DNA of 64,000 nt from an uncultured Alistipes sp. (GTDB lineage: Bacteria; Bacteroidota; Bacteroidia; Bacteroidales; Rikenellaceae): NCBI GenBank assembly GCA_944323075.1, contig CALURC010000007.1, forward strand, positions 1-64,000. Direction: 5' to 3'. Positions 1-9,372 of the stretch are shown here, piece by piece; the first letter of the stretch is position 1, and each line of letters begins with the position of its first letter. The notes below the pieces were generated by a model, which saw only the letters and a program-made list of their open reading frames with translations, had not been told where the DNA came from and searched no databases. Position numbers and translations under genes: made by a program.

Positions 1-325
<325 letters not shown>

Positions 326-399
326 GAAAGAGGGCCCTTTTCTCATCTTGTCCGGACAAAGGCCTAAGAAATACTCGACGGAGAGAGTCGAGAAGAGAT

Positions 400-511
<112 letters not shown>

Positions 512-513
512 TT

Positions 514-547
514 AAGGAGCTTTGCAATTGCAAGGCTCCTTTTTTTT
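514..547 (+). terminator. rRNA operon terminator
   Basis: A nearly perfect palindrome (AAGGAGCTTTGCAATTGCAA and its complement, one wobble pair) is followed by a run of eight T. It ends the rRNA operon. Confidence 0.95.
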
Positions 548-1002
548 GTATATATAGTTTATTTTGTGTTATGCATTTAGGCGGGGGAATGAGTGGAAAT
601 TTTTCGGTCCTGGTCTAACAAGTTTACCGCTGAGATAACAGCCCGTTTATGACATATCTATGATCAGTGTCTACTGAAAAGATGGTTACGGTGCCTGCTT
701 TCTATCGTTTATGAGATGGATGAGAAAATGTTGAAGGTAGTTGAGTTGTTATTTGTACCAGCTCATCTCTGGATGTTTTTTAGGTAACATGGCTTGGGTA
801 CACTGTAGAGGAAATGTAAGGAAATATTTTCCTTAATAAAGGAGTCGCACAGATATAAATGTTTTCTGTATAGAGATGGTTATATGAGCAGAATTAAGTT
901 AAGATACAAGAGAAGGTTCTATGCATGGTTAATGCAGGTATAGGTATCTTAATATGATTTTAGTCAATATTATTTCTATATAGAATTGCAGCACATAGTG
1001 GT
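548..1002. other. Long intergenic region, no gene seen
   Basis: About 455 bases between the rRNA terminator and the nth terminator are AT-rich and hold no convincing gene in any frame. There is a short inverted repeat (TAAGGAAA to TTTTCCTTA) at about 818-835. A 19-codon ATG frame near 883 is rich in basic residues, but no family is recognised. I see no tRNA or known small RNA motif here. Confidence 0.6.
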
Positions 1003-1039
1003 AAAATAAAAAAGGATACATGTGTTGGATGTATCCTTT
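1003..1039 (-). terminator. Terminator after nth
   Basis: The inverted repeat AAAGGATACA / TGTATCCTTT (1011-1039) is followed on the minus strand by a T-rich tail. It lies about 45 bases beyond the nth stop and closes the pcrA-lrgA-lrgB-nth run. Confidence 0.85.
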
Positions 1040-1084
1040 CTGTGATTAAGGTTATTATATTTTATTTTAATCGTGGGTATAGGT

Positions 1085-1726
1085 CTAAGTTAGTGTATCA
1101 GAAAAGTAACGACACCACGTTGTGAGACCGCAACTTTCGCACTTGGGTTTCCGAGCTGTACAGACATAACGTCCATGCAGGATCAGCCAATGATGGGCGA
1201 TGGGCAGCAGTTTGGCTGGAATGTGTGCGGTGAGCTGTTGTTCGGTTTGTAAGGGAGTCTTGGCTCCGGTAGTCAGACCAATTCGCTCCGATACACGGAA
1301 TACATGTGTGTCGACCGGCATTACAGCCTTGTCAAAAAGGACAACTCCCATGACGTTCGCCGTTTTACGACCGACTCCTGGAAGCCGTTGTAGCTGGTCG
1401 ATATCGGATGGTACAATCCCTCCGAATTCCGAAACCAACATGCGCGCCATACCTGAAAGATTTTTGGCTTTATTGTTCGGATAAGAGATACTTTTGATAT
1501 ACGTGTAGATCTCTTCGGGTTCGACGGCTGCCATCGATTCGGGAGTGGGAAAACGCTCGAACAGTGCAGGTGTCGTTAGGTTTACCCGTTTGTCGGTACA
1601 TTGGGCTGAAAGAATAACCGCTACCAGTAATTCATATGGATTGCGGTAATGCAATTCGCTCTCGGCTGACGGCATGTTGCGTTGGAACCACTCCAAAACC
1701 CCCTTGTAACGTTCGCTCGTTCGCAT
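1085..1726 (-). CDS. nth: Endonuclease III
   Basis: This is a DNA glycosylase/AP lyase that removes oxidised pyrimidines in base excision repair. The 213 residues match the family length. The helix-hairpin-helix LPGVGRKTANV holds the catalytic lysine, followed by PVDTHVFRV with the catalytic aspartate. The C-terminus carries the 4Fe-4S ligands in the spacing C-x6-C-x2-C-x5-C (from CTARKPKC to TWC). It is the last gene of a minus-strand run and starts 12 bases after the lrgB stop, so the two are probably co-transcribed. A terminator follows. Confidence 0.96.
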   Translation of the reverse strand: MRTSERYKGVLEWFQRNMPSAESELHYRNPYELLVAVILSAQCTDKRVNLTTPALFERFPTPESMAAVEPEEIYTYIKSISYPNNKAKNLSGMARMLVSEFGGIVPSDIDQLQRLPGVGRKTANVMGVVLFDKAVMPVDTHVFRVSERIGLTTGAKTPLQTEQQLTAHIPAKLLPIAHHWLILHGRYVCTARKPKCESCGLTTWCRYFSDTLT

Positions 1727-1738
1727 GATCTTCTGCTT

Positions 1739-2428
1739 TTACATGATTTTTTCGAGAATCGGTACCAGTACGGCGGTCGCCAAACCCATCAGTCCGATGG
1801 CCAGTCCACTGATAGCCCCTTCGACAGCTCCCAGTTCCATGGCTCGGGCAGTTCCCAAAGCGTGTGCAGCGGCTCCCATTGCCAAACCTTTGGCGATACG
1901 GCTCTCTACGCCGATTTTTTTCAGTACCCAAGGGCCGACAATCCCTCCGAAAACTCCCACGACGATTACTACAACCGAGGTTAATGCAGGAATACCGCCC
2001 GAATTGGCCGAAACAGACAGAGCGATAGCTGTGGTTACTGATTTGGGTTCGAGCGAGGCTACGACCGCGGGTTCGGCACCCATCCAGCGGGCGATAAGTG
2101 CGACGCTGACGATGCCGACCGCACTCCCAACCAGTATAGCCATGACAATCGAGATAACGTTACCCCGAATGTTGTAGATCTGGTCGTGCAGGATGTAGCC
2201 CAGTGCGACGACAGACAGGCCGAGCATGAAGTCGATGATTTGTGTCTGTTGCATGTAGTGTTCGTATTCGATGCCGGTGAGTCGGATGAAGCCGATCAGG
2301 ACCAGTATCGAGACGAATACCGGATGCAGCAGGGCACAGTTGATTTTGCGCCGGAGTTGTATGGCTCCGAGATAGACCCCGACGGTGAGGGTCAACAAGA
2401 AAATTTGTGAATTAATGAGTTCTTGCAT
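1739..2428 (-). CDS. lrgB: LrgB/CidB family membrane protein
   Basis: This is a multi-pass inner membrane protein of the LrgB family. In Gram-positive bacteria the family works with LrgA in holin/antiholin-like control of murein hydrolases, and in some organisms in export of small metabolites such as glycolate or pyruvate. The 229 residues are mostly hydrophobic. The conserved stretch around LEPKSVTTAIALSVS and the glycine/alanine-rich second half (AMGAAAHALGTARAMELG) are typical. Its start lies inside the end of lrgA (17-base overlap), which indicates translational coupling. The substrate in Bacteroidales is not known from sequence. Confidence 0.9.
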   Translation of the reverse strand: MQELINSQIFLLTLTVGVYLGAIQLRRKINCALLHPVFVSILVLIGFIRLTGIEYEHYMQQTQIIDFMLGLSVVALGYILHDQIYNIRGNVISIVMAILVGSAVGIVSVALIARWMGAEPAVVASLEPKSVTTAIALSVSANSGGIPALTSVVVIVVGVFGGIVGPWVLKKIGVESRIAKGLAMGAAAHALGTARAMELGAVEGAISGLAIGLMGLATAVLVPILEKIM

Positions 2429-2789
2429 TTTCTTCCTTTTCGTTTTTTGCGGAATCTTTTTTAGATTCTAACTTTTGTTCAACCAGACCGACCACGGCGA
2501 TAACTAAAATTGTACTTACCAATGAAGCGACGATAATAGCCAGCATGTAGCGGCTCAGCAGGGTGTAAGAGGTAATAAGGCCAACGCCGACAGGCACGAA
2601 AAAGAGCATCATGTTGTCGAGCAGGAATGTTGAGACGCGTTTTACGGCTCCCGGACGGACCCATTTGAACGACAGGGCGGCAAATAGCAGGACCATACCG
2701 ATGACGCTCCCCGGAACGAAATTACCGATCAACGCTGAAATCAGGCATCCCAACAGGTAAAACAACAAAATTAAAAACAATCCGTACAT
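2412..2789 (-). CDS. lrgA: LrgA/CidA family membrane protein
   Basis: This small protein of 125 residues has about four hydrophobic segments and a charged lysine/glutamate-rich tail, as in the LrgA/CidA holin-like family. The motif VPGSVIGMVLLF in the second segment is the family signature. It is the partner of LrgB, whose start codon overlaps its end. It lies 92 bases downstream of the helicase gene on the same strand. The role in this organism (cell-wall turnover control or metabolite transport) is inferred from family only. Confidence 0.9.
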   Translation of the reverse strand: MYGLFLILLFYLLGCLISALIGNFVPGSVIGMVLLFAALSFKWVRPGAVKRVSTFLLDNMMLFFVPVGVGLITSYTLLSRYMLAIIVASLVSTILVIAVVGLVEQKLESKKDSAKNEKEENARTH

Positions 2790-2881
2790 GACTCAGATCC
2801 TTAATTTAATGTGTTTATGTGTGTTGATAATATCTACTCTGTATCAAAATGAATGAACTGAGTTTACGCGCTTCAGAAGAG

Positions 2882-5335
2882 TTAGACAATAGTCAGTCTG
2901 GCGAATCGTTTCAGGAGGGTTTTCCTTCCCACACCGTTGAAGTCGACCGTAATTTTCGTATCTCCGGACATCTCTTCGACGCCGATTACACGTCCCGTTC
3001 CGAATCTGTCGTGATGAACGGTCATTCCGACTGCGATTTCGCCCTGATTATTTTGTTGTCCGGATGGAGTGGCTACCGTGGAATCGTGGGGCGTCCTGCG
3101 GCTATTGGGTGTGTCTGGGTTTGCTCCAGCCTCTGTCATCGGACGACGGCCTACGCTTCGGAAACGTGTTCCGAGGTCGATCTTGGACGTGTTGTTGTTC
3201 GGCCGGGGAGTTCTGTTCGATTCGTAGGAAGATCGGTTGTCGGGTCTTGATACTCCCCGATTCTGCGTGTATCCATACGCTCCGCGTTGAATCGTATTTT
3301 GCGGTTTCTCGTATGAATCCGGCTTTTCGGTTGTGGTGAGTTCCTCCGGATCGAATTGGATATCGAGGTATCGCGGATCAATTTCACCCAAAAAACGGCT
3401 CGGCCGGCAGAAAGTCATCTCTCCCCATTTAAACCGTGATTCGGCAAAGGAGAGTACTGCTTTTCGGCGGGCTCGCGTCAAGGCAACGTAAAACAGACGT
3501 CGTTCCTCCTCCAATCCATCCTGATTCCCCATACTCATCATGCTTGGAAAGAGGTTCTCTTCCAACCCGGCCACGTAAACACAATCGAACTCCAGTCCTT
3601 TGGCTCCATGTACGGTCATTAACGTTACACGGTTGCGGTCTTCCGGCTTTTCGTTGTCCATGTCGGTCAGCAGGGCAATATTCTGCAACCACTCTTCGAG
3701 AGTCGTTCCTGTGGTTGCACCTTCTTCCTCCATCTCCGTTTGAGCACGTTCTTCAGAAAAAGCACGGACGGAGTTGATCAACTCTTCGATGTTTTCCAAC
3801 GCACTGACGGCTTCGGGGGTCTGCTGTATTTTGTACATGCCGATTATTCCGGAACGCGAAGCGATTTCAAGAGCCAGTTCGTGGGCCTGGCTTATGGCTC
3901 GCATCGAAGAGAGTTCGTTGATTACGGCCACGAAATCGGTCAGTCGCTTGCTCGCAGCGCCTTTGAGATCCATCTCTTCGGGCGTCAGTTCGCTGACTGC
4001 TTCCCACAGGCTCAACCCTTTTCGTGCAGCTGCGTCAGCGATGCGGCTTACCGTGACATCTCCAATACCTCGCGATGGGGTGTTGATGATGCGCCGAAAC
4101 GCTTCATCGTCACGCGGATTAATGACCAGTCGAATATAGGCGAGCAGGTCCTTGATCTCCTTGCGTTGGTAGAATGAAACGCCTCCGTATATTTTATAAG
4201 GAACATTGCGTCCGCGCAGGGCCTCTTCCAAGGCACGCGACTGGGCATTGGTCCGGTAGAGAATGGCAATTTGGTCGTAACCGATCCTTTGGTCTCGTAT
4301 CGTATCAACGATATCCGAGGCGATTATCATCGCTTCCTCTTTGTCTGTATATGCTTTGACAACACCGATTTTCTCGCCTATATCGCCTTTCGAAAAGGCT
4401 TGTTTCTGCAGTCGTTTTTTGTTTTTTTCGATGATGCTGTTGGCTGCGTTGACAATCGTCTGCGTCGATCGGTAGTTCTGTTCCAGCTTGAAAATCTGGG
4501 CTGACGGGAAATCGTTACGAAATCGGAGAATGTTCTCGATCTTTGCCCCCCGAAACGAGTAGATACTCTGTGCATCGTCACCTACGACGCAGATACCCGG
4601 ATTTCCTTCTGCCAGTTTACGAATGATGACATATTGGGCAATGTTGGTGTCTTGGTACTCGTCGACCAGTATGTAGCGAAACCGTTCTTTGTATCGGGCC
4701 AATACATCGGGATGATCCCGAAACAGAATATTCGTGTTGAGTAGCAGATCATCGAAGTCCATGGCGCCGTTCTGCTTGCACTTTTGGGCATACAGTTTGT
4801 ATATATCGACGAACTGAGGTCGCCGACGTTCGCGGTCTTCGGCAATCAGCGAGGTGTTGGCTTCGTAAGCGGCTGGAGTAACCAGGTTGTTTTTAGCCAA
4901 CGAGATACGCGCTGCAATGTCGCCCGGTTTATAGGTCTCGTCGGAAAGCTTGAGTTCTTTGATAACTGCTTTGACCAAATTTTTGGCATCTGAAGCGTCA
5001 TAGATCGAATAGGAGGAGGGGTATCCCAATGATTCGGCTTCAGTTCTGAGAATGCGTGAAAATAATGAGTGGAATGTACCCATCCATATACGCCGTGCCG
5101 CTTGAGGTGAAAGCAGTTGTCCGATACGTTCCCGCATCTCTTTGGCGGCTTTGTTCGTAAAGGTGAGGGCTATGATTGATCCGGGGTCTACGCCCTGCTC
5201 GAGCATGTAGGCGATTCGGCAAGTCAGAACACGGGTTTTGCCCGAACCGGCTCCGGCTATGATCAACGACGGGGAACGAAAGTTTACGACGGCTTCACGC
5301 TGGGCGTCATTCAATGTTTCGAGATATTCTGCCAC
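2882..5335 (-). CDS. pcrA: ATP-dependent DNA helicase PcrA/UvrD
   Basis: This is a superfamily 1A 3'-5' helicase acting in nucleotide excision and mismatch repair and in removal of stalled replication or transcription complexes. Visible motifs are Walker A AGAGSGKT (residues 27-34), Walker B ILVDEYQDTN, GDDAQSIYSFRGA, QNYRST, and VTLMTVHGAKGLEFD with ALTRARR. The C-terminus ends in a Tudor-like domain (MTVHHDRFGTGRVIGVE), as in PcrA proteins that bind RNA polymerase. I place the start at GTG 5333-5335 (817 residues). The upstream TTG at 5365 overlaps a promoter -7 box, while the GTG lies where family proteins begin. It is the first gene of the minus-strand run. Confidence 0.93.
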   Translation of the reverse strand: MAEYLETLNDAQREAVVNFRSPSLIIAGAGSGKTRVLTCRIAYMLEQGVDPGSIIALTFTNKAAKEMRERIGQLLSPQAARRIWMGTFHSLFSRILRTEAESLGYPSSYSIYDASDAKNLVKAVIKELKLSDETYKPGDIAARISLAKNNLVTPAAYEANTSLIAEDRERRRPQFVDIYKLYAQKCKQNGAMDFDDLLLNTNILFRDHPDVLARYKERFRYILVDEYQDTNIAQYVIIRKLAEGNPGICVVGDDAQSIYSFRGAKIENILRFRNDFPSAQIFKLEQNYRSTQTIVNAANSIIEKNKKRLQKQAFSKGDIGEKIGVVKAYTDKEEAMIIASDIVDTIRDQRIGYDQIAILYRTNAQSRALEEALRGRNVPYKIYGGVSFYQRKEIKDLLAYIRLVINPRDDEAFRRIINTPSRGIGDVTVSRIADAAARKGLSLWEAVSELTPEEMDLKGAASKRLTDFVAVINELSSMRAISQAHELALEIASRSGIIGMYKIQQTPEAVSALENIEELINSVRAFSEERAQTEMEEEGATTGTTLEEWLQNIALLTDMDNEKPEDRNRVTLMTVHGAKGLEFDCVYVAGLEENLFPSMMSMGNQDGLEEERRLFYVALTRARRKAVLSFAESRFKWGEMTFCRPSRFLGEIDPRYLDIQFDPEELTTTEKPDSYEKPQNTIQRGAYGYTQNRGVSRPDNRSSYESNRTPRPNNNTSKIDLGTRFRSVGRRPMTEAGANPDTPNSRRTPHDSTVATPSGQQNNQGEIAVGMTVHHDRFGTGRVIGVEEMSGDTKITVDFNGVGRKTLLKRFARLTIV

Positions 5336-5362
5336 GATGAACGCATTGATAATTCGACGCCG

Positions 5363-5395
5363 CAAAGGTAATCATTTGAACCCGAAAAAAATCAA
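5363..5395 (-). promoter_or_regulatory. Bacteroidetes-type promoter of pcrA
   Basis: On the minus strand TACCTTTG (5363-5370) fits the -7 consensus TAnnTTTG, and a TTG lies 22 bases upstream (5393-5395). Transcription would begin about 20 bases before the proposed GTG start. Confidence 0.7.
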
Positions 5396-5437
5396 TATAA
5401 AAAATGTTGAGGACGACCAAATTCGAGAAAATTACAA

Positions 5438-5445
5438 TAAATTTG
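5438..5445 (+). promoter_or_regulatory. -7 promoter box of the Bat operon
   Basis: TAAATTTG matches TAnnTTTG. No good -33 TTTG is seen at normal spacing. The leader would be about 65 bases. Confidence 0.55.
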
Positions 5446-5513
5446 CAACTTAATCGTTTATAAATAATGCCACTGCAAAATAAATAGAGATTATATCGTA
5501 ATATTTAGAAAAT

Positions 5514-6512
5514 ATGAGTGAGGTAATCAATATCAAGGAACTGAACGAACGCATCGAGCGGGAGAGTGTATTTGTCGATACACTGAATCTGGAGATGAGT
5601 AAGGTTATCGTCGGTCAGAAGCATCTGGTCGACACGCTGTTGATTGGATTGCTGTCTAATGGACATATTCTGCTGGAAGGTGTTCCGGGGTTGGCGAAGA
5701 CGTTGGCTATTACGACGTTGGCCCAAGCCGTGAATGCACGCTTCAGTCGGATTCAGTTTACTCCGGATCTTTTGCCTGCCGATTTGATCGGTACGCTGAT
5801 TTACAGTCAGAAGAATGAAGAGTTTTCAGTAAAGAAAGGTCCGATATTCGCCAATTTCGTGTTGGCAGACGAGATCAACCGTTCTCCGGCCAAAGTACAG
5901 AGTGCTCTGCTCGAGGCGATGCAGGAACGTCAGGTGACGATCGGTGACACGACCTATCCGTTACCAAATCCTTTCCTCGTATTGGCAACCCAGAACCCGC
6001 TGGAACAGGAAGGTACCTATCCACTCCCCGAAGCACAGGTCGACCGTTTCATGCTCAAGGCTCGGATTACCTATCCCAAGAAACAGGAGGAGCGAGATAT
6101 CATGCGGCTCAATCTGGAGGGTGCAGGAATGCCCCGTCCGAATCGGGTAATCGCTCCGGAGGATATCGTGCGTGCCCGCGAAGTGGTGAGCAGTGTGTAT
6201 ATGGACGAGAAGATTGAGAAATATATTGTCGACATCATCTTCGCAACGCGTGAACCGTCTGAGTATAATTTGTCGAACCTGGTTTCGTTGATCAGTTATG
6301 GCGGCTCGCCCCGTGCCAGCATCTCTTTGGCTAAGGCGGCCAAGAGTTATGCATTCATCAAACGCCGTGGATATGTGATTCCGGAAGATGTGCGGGCCGT
6401 ATGCCACGATGTGCTGCGTCACCGAATTGGGTTGACTTATGAGGCCGAAGCTGAAAATGTTTCGACTGAAGAGATTATTACGGAGATTCTCAATAACGTT
6501 GAGGTGCCCTAA
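5514..6512 (+). CDS. MoxR-family AAA+ ATPase
   Basis: This is a cytoplasmic AAA+ chaperone-like ATPase of the MoxR/RavA group. These proteins work with VWA-domain proteins to mature or remodel periplasmic or membrane targets. The 332 residues show Walker A GVPGLAKT, Walker B VLADEINRSP, sensor 1 ATQNPLEQEGTYPLPEAQVDRF and the sensor 2 region near SPRASISLAKAAK. It is the first gene of the operon; the DUF58 gene follows after 46 bases. This order, MoxR then DUF58 then VWA proteins, is the classic Bacteroides aerotolerance (Bat) arrangement. Confidence 0.94.
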   Translation: MSEVINIKELNERIERESVFVDTLNLEMSKVIVGQKHLVDTLLIGLLSNGHILLEGVPGLAKTLAITTLAQAVNARFSRIQFTPDLLPADLIGTLIYSQKNEEFSVKKGPIFANFVLADEINRSPAKVQSALLEAMQERQVTIGDTTYPLPNPFLVLATQNPLEQEGTYPLPEAQVDRFMLKARITYPKKQEERDIMRLNLEGAGMPRPNRVIAPEDIVRAREVVSSVYMDEKIEKYIVDIIFATREPSEYNLSNLVSLISYGGSPRASISLAKAAKSYAFIKRRGYVIPEDVRAVCHDVLRHRIGLTYEAEAENVSTEEIITEILNNVEVP

Positions 6513-6558
6513 ACCCAAAAGAGAAATAAACCAGGGACGAGTTTCGTAATTGTAGTTT

Positions 6559-7440
6559 ATGGAAAACAGCAGCGATATTCTGAAACAGGTGCGTCGGATA
6601 GAGATCAAGACGCGGGGTCTGAGCAACGATGTCTTTGCCGGAAAGTATCATAGCGCGTTTAAAGGACGGGGTATGGCTTTCAGTGAAGTGCGTGAGTACC
6701 GGATCGGCGACGATGTGCGCGATATCGACTGGAACGTTACCGCCCGAAGCCGCAATCCTCATATCAAGATTTATGAAGAGGAGCGGGAGCTGACCATGAT
6801 GTTGTTGGTCGATGTCAGCGGGTCGCGGATGTTTGGAACAACGTCGAAGCTCAAAAAAAACATGATTACCGAGATTGCAGCCGTGCTGGCTTTCTCTGCG
6901 GCACAGAACAACGATAAGGTGGGGTGTATTTTTTTCAGTGATCGGGTTGAAAAATTTATTCCACCGAAAAAGGGGAAGGCTCATGTGTTGATGATCATCA
7001 AGGAATTAATCAGTTTTAAGCCTGAAAGCAACGGGACGAATCTCTCTGAAGGATTGCGCTATTTGACCAACATCCTTAAAAAACGGTCGACAGCATTCAT
7101 TCTTTCCGACTTTATGGATACGGAGGAGGGAAAAGCGCGTTTTGAAGATGCAATGAAAATTGCTTCGGGAAAACACGATCTGGTAGGGATTCGGATCTAT
7201 GACCGGCGGGAGGAAGCTTTGCCCAATGTGGGAGCGATTCGCATGAAGGATGCCGAAACCGGTGAGGAGGTGTGGGTCGATACGGCTTCTCGGGTCGTCC
7301 GCAATGCTTACGCGCGCCATTGGGAACAGACCAATGCGTTGATCGATACGTCGTTGAAACGTTGCCGTGTGGATAGTGTGATGATTGCTACCGGAGAGGA
7401 TTATGTCTCTTCGTTGATTCAACTCTTTAAACGTCGTTAA
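6559..7440 (+). CDS. DUF58 domain protein (VWA-like)
   Basis: This 293-residue cytoplasmic protein belongs to the DUF58 family that accompanies MoxR ATPases. The diagnostic stretch is IGDDVRDIDWNVTARSRNPH, followed by a VWA-like fold with the metal-site sequence LLVDVSGSRMFGT and a later ILSDFMDTEEG. It probably acts as the adaptor partner of the MoxR ATPase just upstream. The next gene starts 8 bases after its stop, so it is co-transcribed. Confidence 0.92.
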   Translation: MENSSDILKQVRRIEIKTRGLSNDVFAGKYHSAFKGRGMAFSEVREYRIGDDVRDIDWNVTARSRNPHIKIYEEERELTMMLLVDVSGSRMFGTTSKLKKNMITEIAAVLAFSAAQNNDKVGCIFFSDRVEKFIPPKKGKAHVLMIIKELISFKPESNGTNLSEGLRYLTNILKKRSTAFILSDFMDTEEGKARFEDAMKIASGKHDLVGIRIYDRREEALPNVGAIRMKDAETGEEVWVDTASRVVRNAYARHWEQTNALIDTSLKRCRVDSVMIATGEDYVSSLIQLFKRR

Positions 7441-7448
7441 AAAGGGGT

Positions 7449-8483
7449 ATGACAAGTTTGGAAAAATCGAAAAGATACAAAATTTGGATCGGACTTGTCC
7501 TGTTGGTGTTGACGGGAATGGTGGGACATGCTGAGACTCCAACGGTTCGGGCTAAATTTTCTGCCGATTCGGTCTTGATCGGAGATCAATTCCAGTTGGA
7601 GGTCGAGGTCGATAAAGATATGATGGAGATTGTCGAGTTTCCCCTCCTCAAAGGTACGTTGGGTGATTCGACAGAGATAGAAATTCTAGGGGAGAGTGAT
7701 GTCGATACGCTTAAAAGCGATGGCCGTCGAATGACGCTTCGGAAAGAGTATACGTTGACCAGTTTCGATGAAGGAGATTATCATACGGGAAAATTCCCCG
7801 TATTGTATGTCGACAAGAATATTGTCGATACATTGTGGTCACAGGATTCATTACGGATTGTAGTCAATACGATTCCTGTCGACACGGTCAAACAGACGAT
7901 CCATGATGTCAAGCGTCCGATCCATACACCGGTTCGTTTCGGGGAGTTTAGCGGCTATCTCGCTATGGGATTGGTCGGGGTACTTGTTCTTGGGTCCATA
8001 ATCTGGTTGATCGTGAAAAAATTACGAAAAAGGTCGTTGTTCGGGGATAAAAAAGTTCCTGATGAGCCACCTCACGTTACAGCGATCAAGCAGCTCGAGA
8101 AGCTGCACAACCAAAAATTATGGCAGAGCGGGAAATATAAACAGTATTACACGGGTATTACCGACATCTTGAGACAATATCTTTCGAGCCGTTATCCGAT
8201 TAAGGCGATGGAGATGACTTCGAAGGAGATAATCGATCGTATGCAGAGAGAGTCGCTTACGGATGTCTCTATGAAGCGACTTTCGGATACATTGTTCACG
8301 GCCGATTTTGTTAAGTTTGCCAAATATACACCCGATGCCGATCAAAATGAAGCGGCCTATACCGATGCCTACTATTTTGTGGAGGAGACCAAAATAGGTG
8401 AGCCTGTGGAGGAGTCGCCGGTTGAAAATCCGCAAAAAGAAGAAGAGATGACTCCAAAAACTACCGATGAAAAAGAAGCATGA
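7449..8483 (+). CDS. Membrane-anchored Bat operon protein (DUF4381-like)
   Basis: This 344-residue protein has an N-terminal signal or anchor segment (residues 13-28). A beta-rich periplasmic domain of about 145 residues follows, opening with PTVRAKFSADSVLIGDQFQL. Next comes one transmembrane segment near residues 175-193 and a basic cytoplasmic region with the motif YKQYYTGITDILRQYLSSRY, which resembles DUF4381 proteins of MoxR/VWA operons. The N-terminal part is reminiscent of BatD-type domains. The end is glutamate/proline-rich and overlaps the next start by 4 bases. Function is not established; its position suggests it is part of the Bat membrane complex. Confidence 0.78.
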   Translation: MTSLEKSKRYKIWIGLVLLVLTGMVGHAETPTVRAKFSADSVLIGDQFQLEVEVDKDMMEIVEFPLLKGTLGDSTEIEILGESDVDTLKSDGRRMTLRKEYTLTSFDEGDYHTGKFPVLYVDKNIVDTLWSQDSLRIVVNTIPVDTVKQTIHDVKRPIHTPVRFGEFSGYLAMGLVGVLVLGSIIWLIVKKLRKRSLFGDKKVPDEPPHVTAIKQLEKLHNQKLWQSGKYKQYYTGITDILRQYLSSRYPIKAMEMTSKEIIDRMQRESLTDVSMKRLSDTLFTADFVKFAKYTPDADQNEAAYTDAYYFVEETKIGEPVEESPVENPQKEEEMTPKTTDEKEA

Positions 8484-9334
8484 TGATGCGCAGTACGATT
8501 ATACTTGGGTTGATGTTGTTGATTGCAGGATCGGCGTCCGGACAGAAATACCCCGAGCGTCGCGATATCCGTTCGGGCAATAAATTGTACGAAAAGGGCG
8601 ATTATACCGAAGCCGAAGTCGCCTATCGACGGGCATTGGAGAAAAATGCCGAGTCATATGAGGCGAATTTCAATTTGGCCGATGCCCTCTATAAACAGAA
8701 ACGGTACGATGAGGCAGCACAGATGAATGCTCAACTGGCAGCTGATTCGGCCTACATGGAAAATGCAGCGGCAGCTTATTTTAATCAGGGGAACGCACTC
8801 TTTCAGCAACGTAAGTTGGAGGAGGCTTTGGAGGCGTACAAAAACTGTATGCGTTTAGATCCGAATGATCAGCAGGCTAAGTTTAATTATGCCTATACAA
8901 AAAAATTATTCGAAAAAGATAATCAAAATCAGCAACAAAATAATCAGAATAACCAGCAGAATAACCAGCAGAATAACCAGCAAAATCAGCAGGATCAGAA
9001 TAAAGATCAAAACAAGGATCAAAACGATAATCAGCAAGACCAGAACAAGAATCAACAAGACCAGAATAAAGACAAGAATCAGGATCAGAAAGATCAAAAT
9101 AACAATCAAAATGACCAGAACGATCAGAATCAGCAAAATGATGATAAATCCGGAGGTCAGAATCCCGATCAGCAACAGGATCAGAATCAACAACCTCAGC
9201 CTCAGAATGGAGGAATGAGTCGGGAAGAGGCGGAGCGGATGCTCGATGCGGTGCAGGGCAGCGAAGACAATACCAAAAAGAAGGTAGATGCTCAAAAGGT
9301 ACGTGCTGTCGGAGCCTCAGGAAAGAACTGGTAA
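8480..9334 (+). CDS. batC: TPR protein with N/Q/D-rich tail (BatC-like)
   Basis: The 284 residues comprise a signal peptide (cleavage near GSASGQK), two to three tetratricopeptide repeats (residues 30-145, for example NLADALYKQKRYDEAA), and a tail of about 100 residues made almost only of N, Q, D and K. A short charged end follows (MSREEAERMLDAVQGSE). This plan matches Bacteroides BatC-type proteins. The start overlaps the upstream gene by 4 bases. The gene lies before the two VWA genes, whereas batC follows batA and batB in the described Bacteroides fragilis order. The symbol is by resemblance. Confidence 0.75.
   Translation: MMMRSTIILGLMLLIAGSASGQKYPERRDIRSGNKLYEKGDYTEAEVAYRRALEKNAESYEANFNLADALYKQKRYDEAAQMNAQLAADSAYMENAAAAYFNQGNALFQQRKLEEALEAYKNCMRLDPNDQQAKFNYAYTKKLFEKDNQNQQQNNQNNQQNNQQNNQQNQQDQNKDQNKDQNDNQQDQNKNQQDQNKDKNQDQKDQNNNQNDQNDQNQQNDDKSGGQNPDQQQDQNQQPQPQNGGMSREEAERMLDAVQGSEDNTKKKVDAQKVRAVGASGKNW
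8925..9200 (+). repeat. Low-complexity N/Q/D-coding tract with 12-bp repeats
   Basis: Within the TPR gene the DNA is built of near-repeats of AAT/AAC CAG CAG and GAT CAG AAT units. It includes at least three copies of the 12-mer AATAACCAGCAG at about 8949-8984. Such tracts can change length by slippage in multiples of three bases. Confidence 0.85.
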
Positions 9335-9372
9335 GGGATAAAAAGATCGGATAATTTAAAATCAGTAACGAA

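Noticed and set aside
883-945. 19-codon basic open frame between the rRNA operon and nth
   Set aside because: It is too short and has no recognised family, clear promoter box or ribosome site.
2849-3339. Plus-strand open frames opposite the pcrA 3' end
   Set aside because: They lie antisense to conserved helicase codons and resemble no family.
8925-9200. CRISPR array
   Set aside because: The repeats are short, in-frame and without spacers; they code a low-complexity protein tail. No CRISPR array was seen anywhere in the window.
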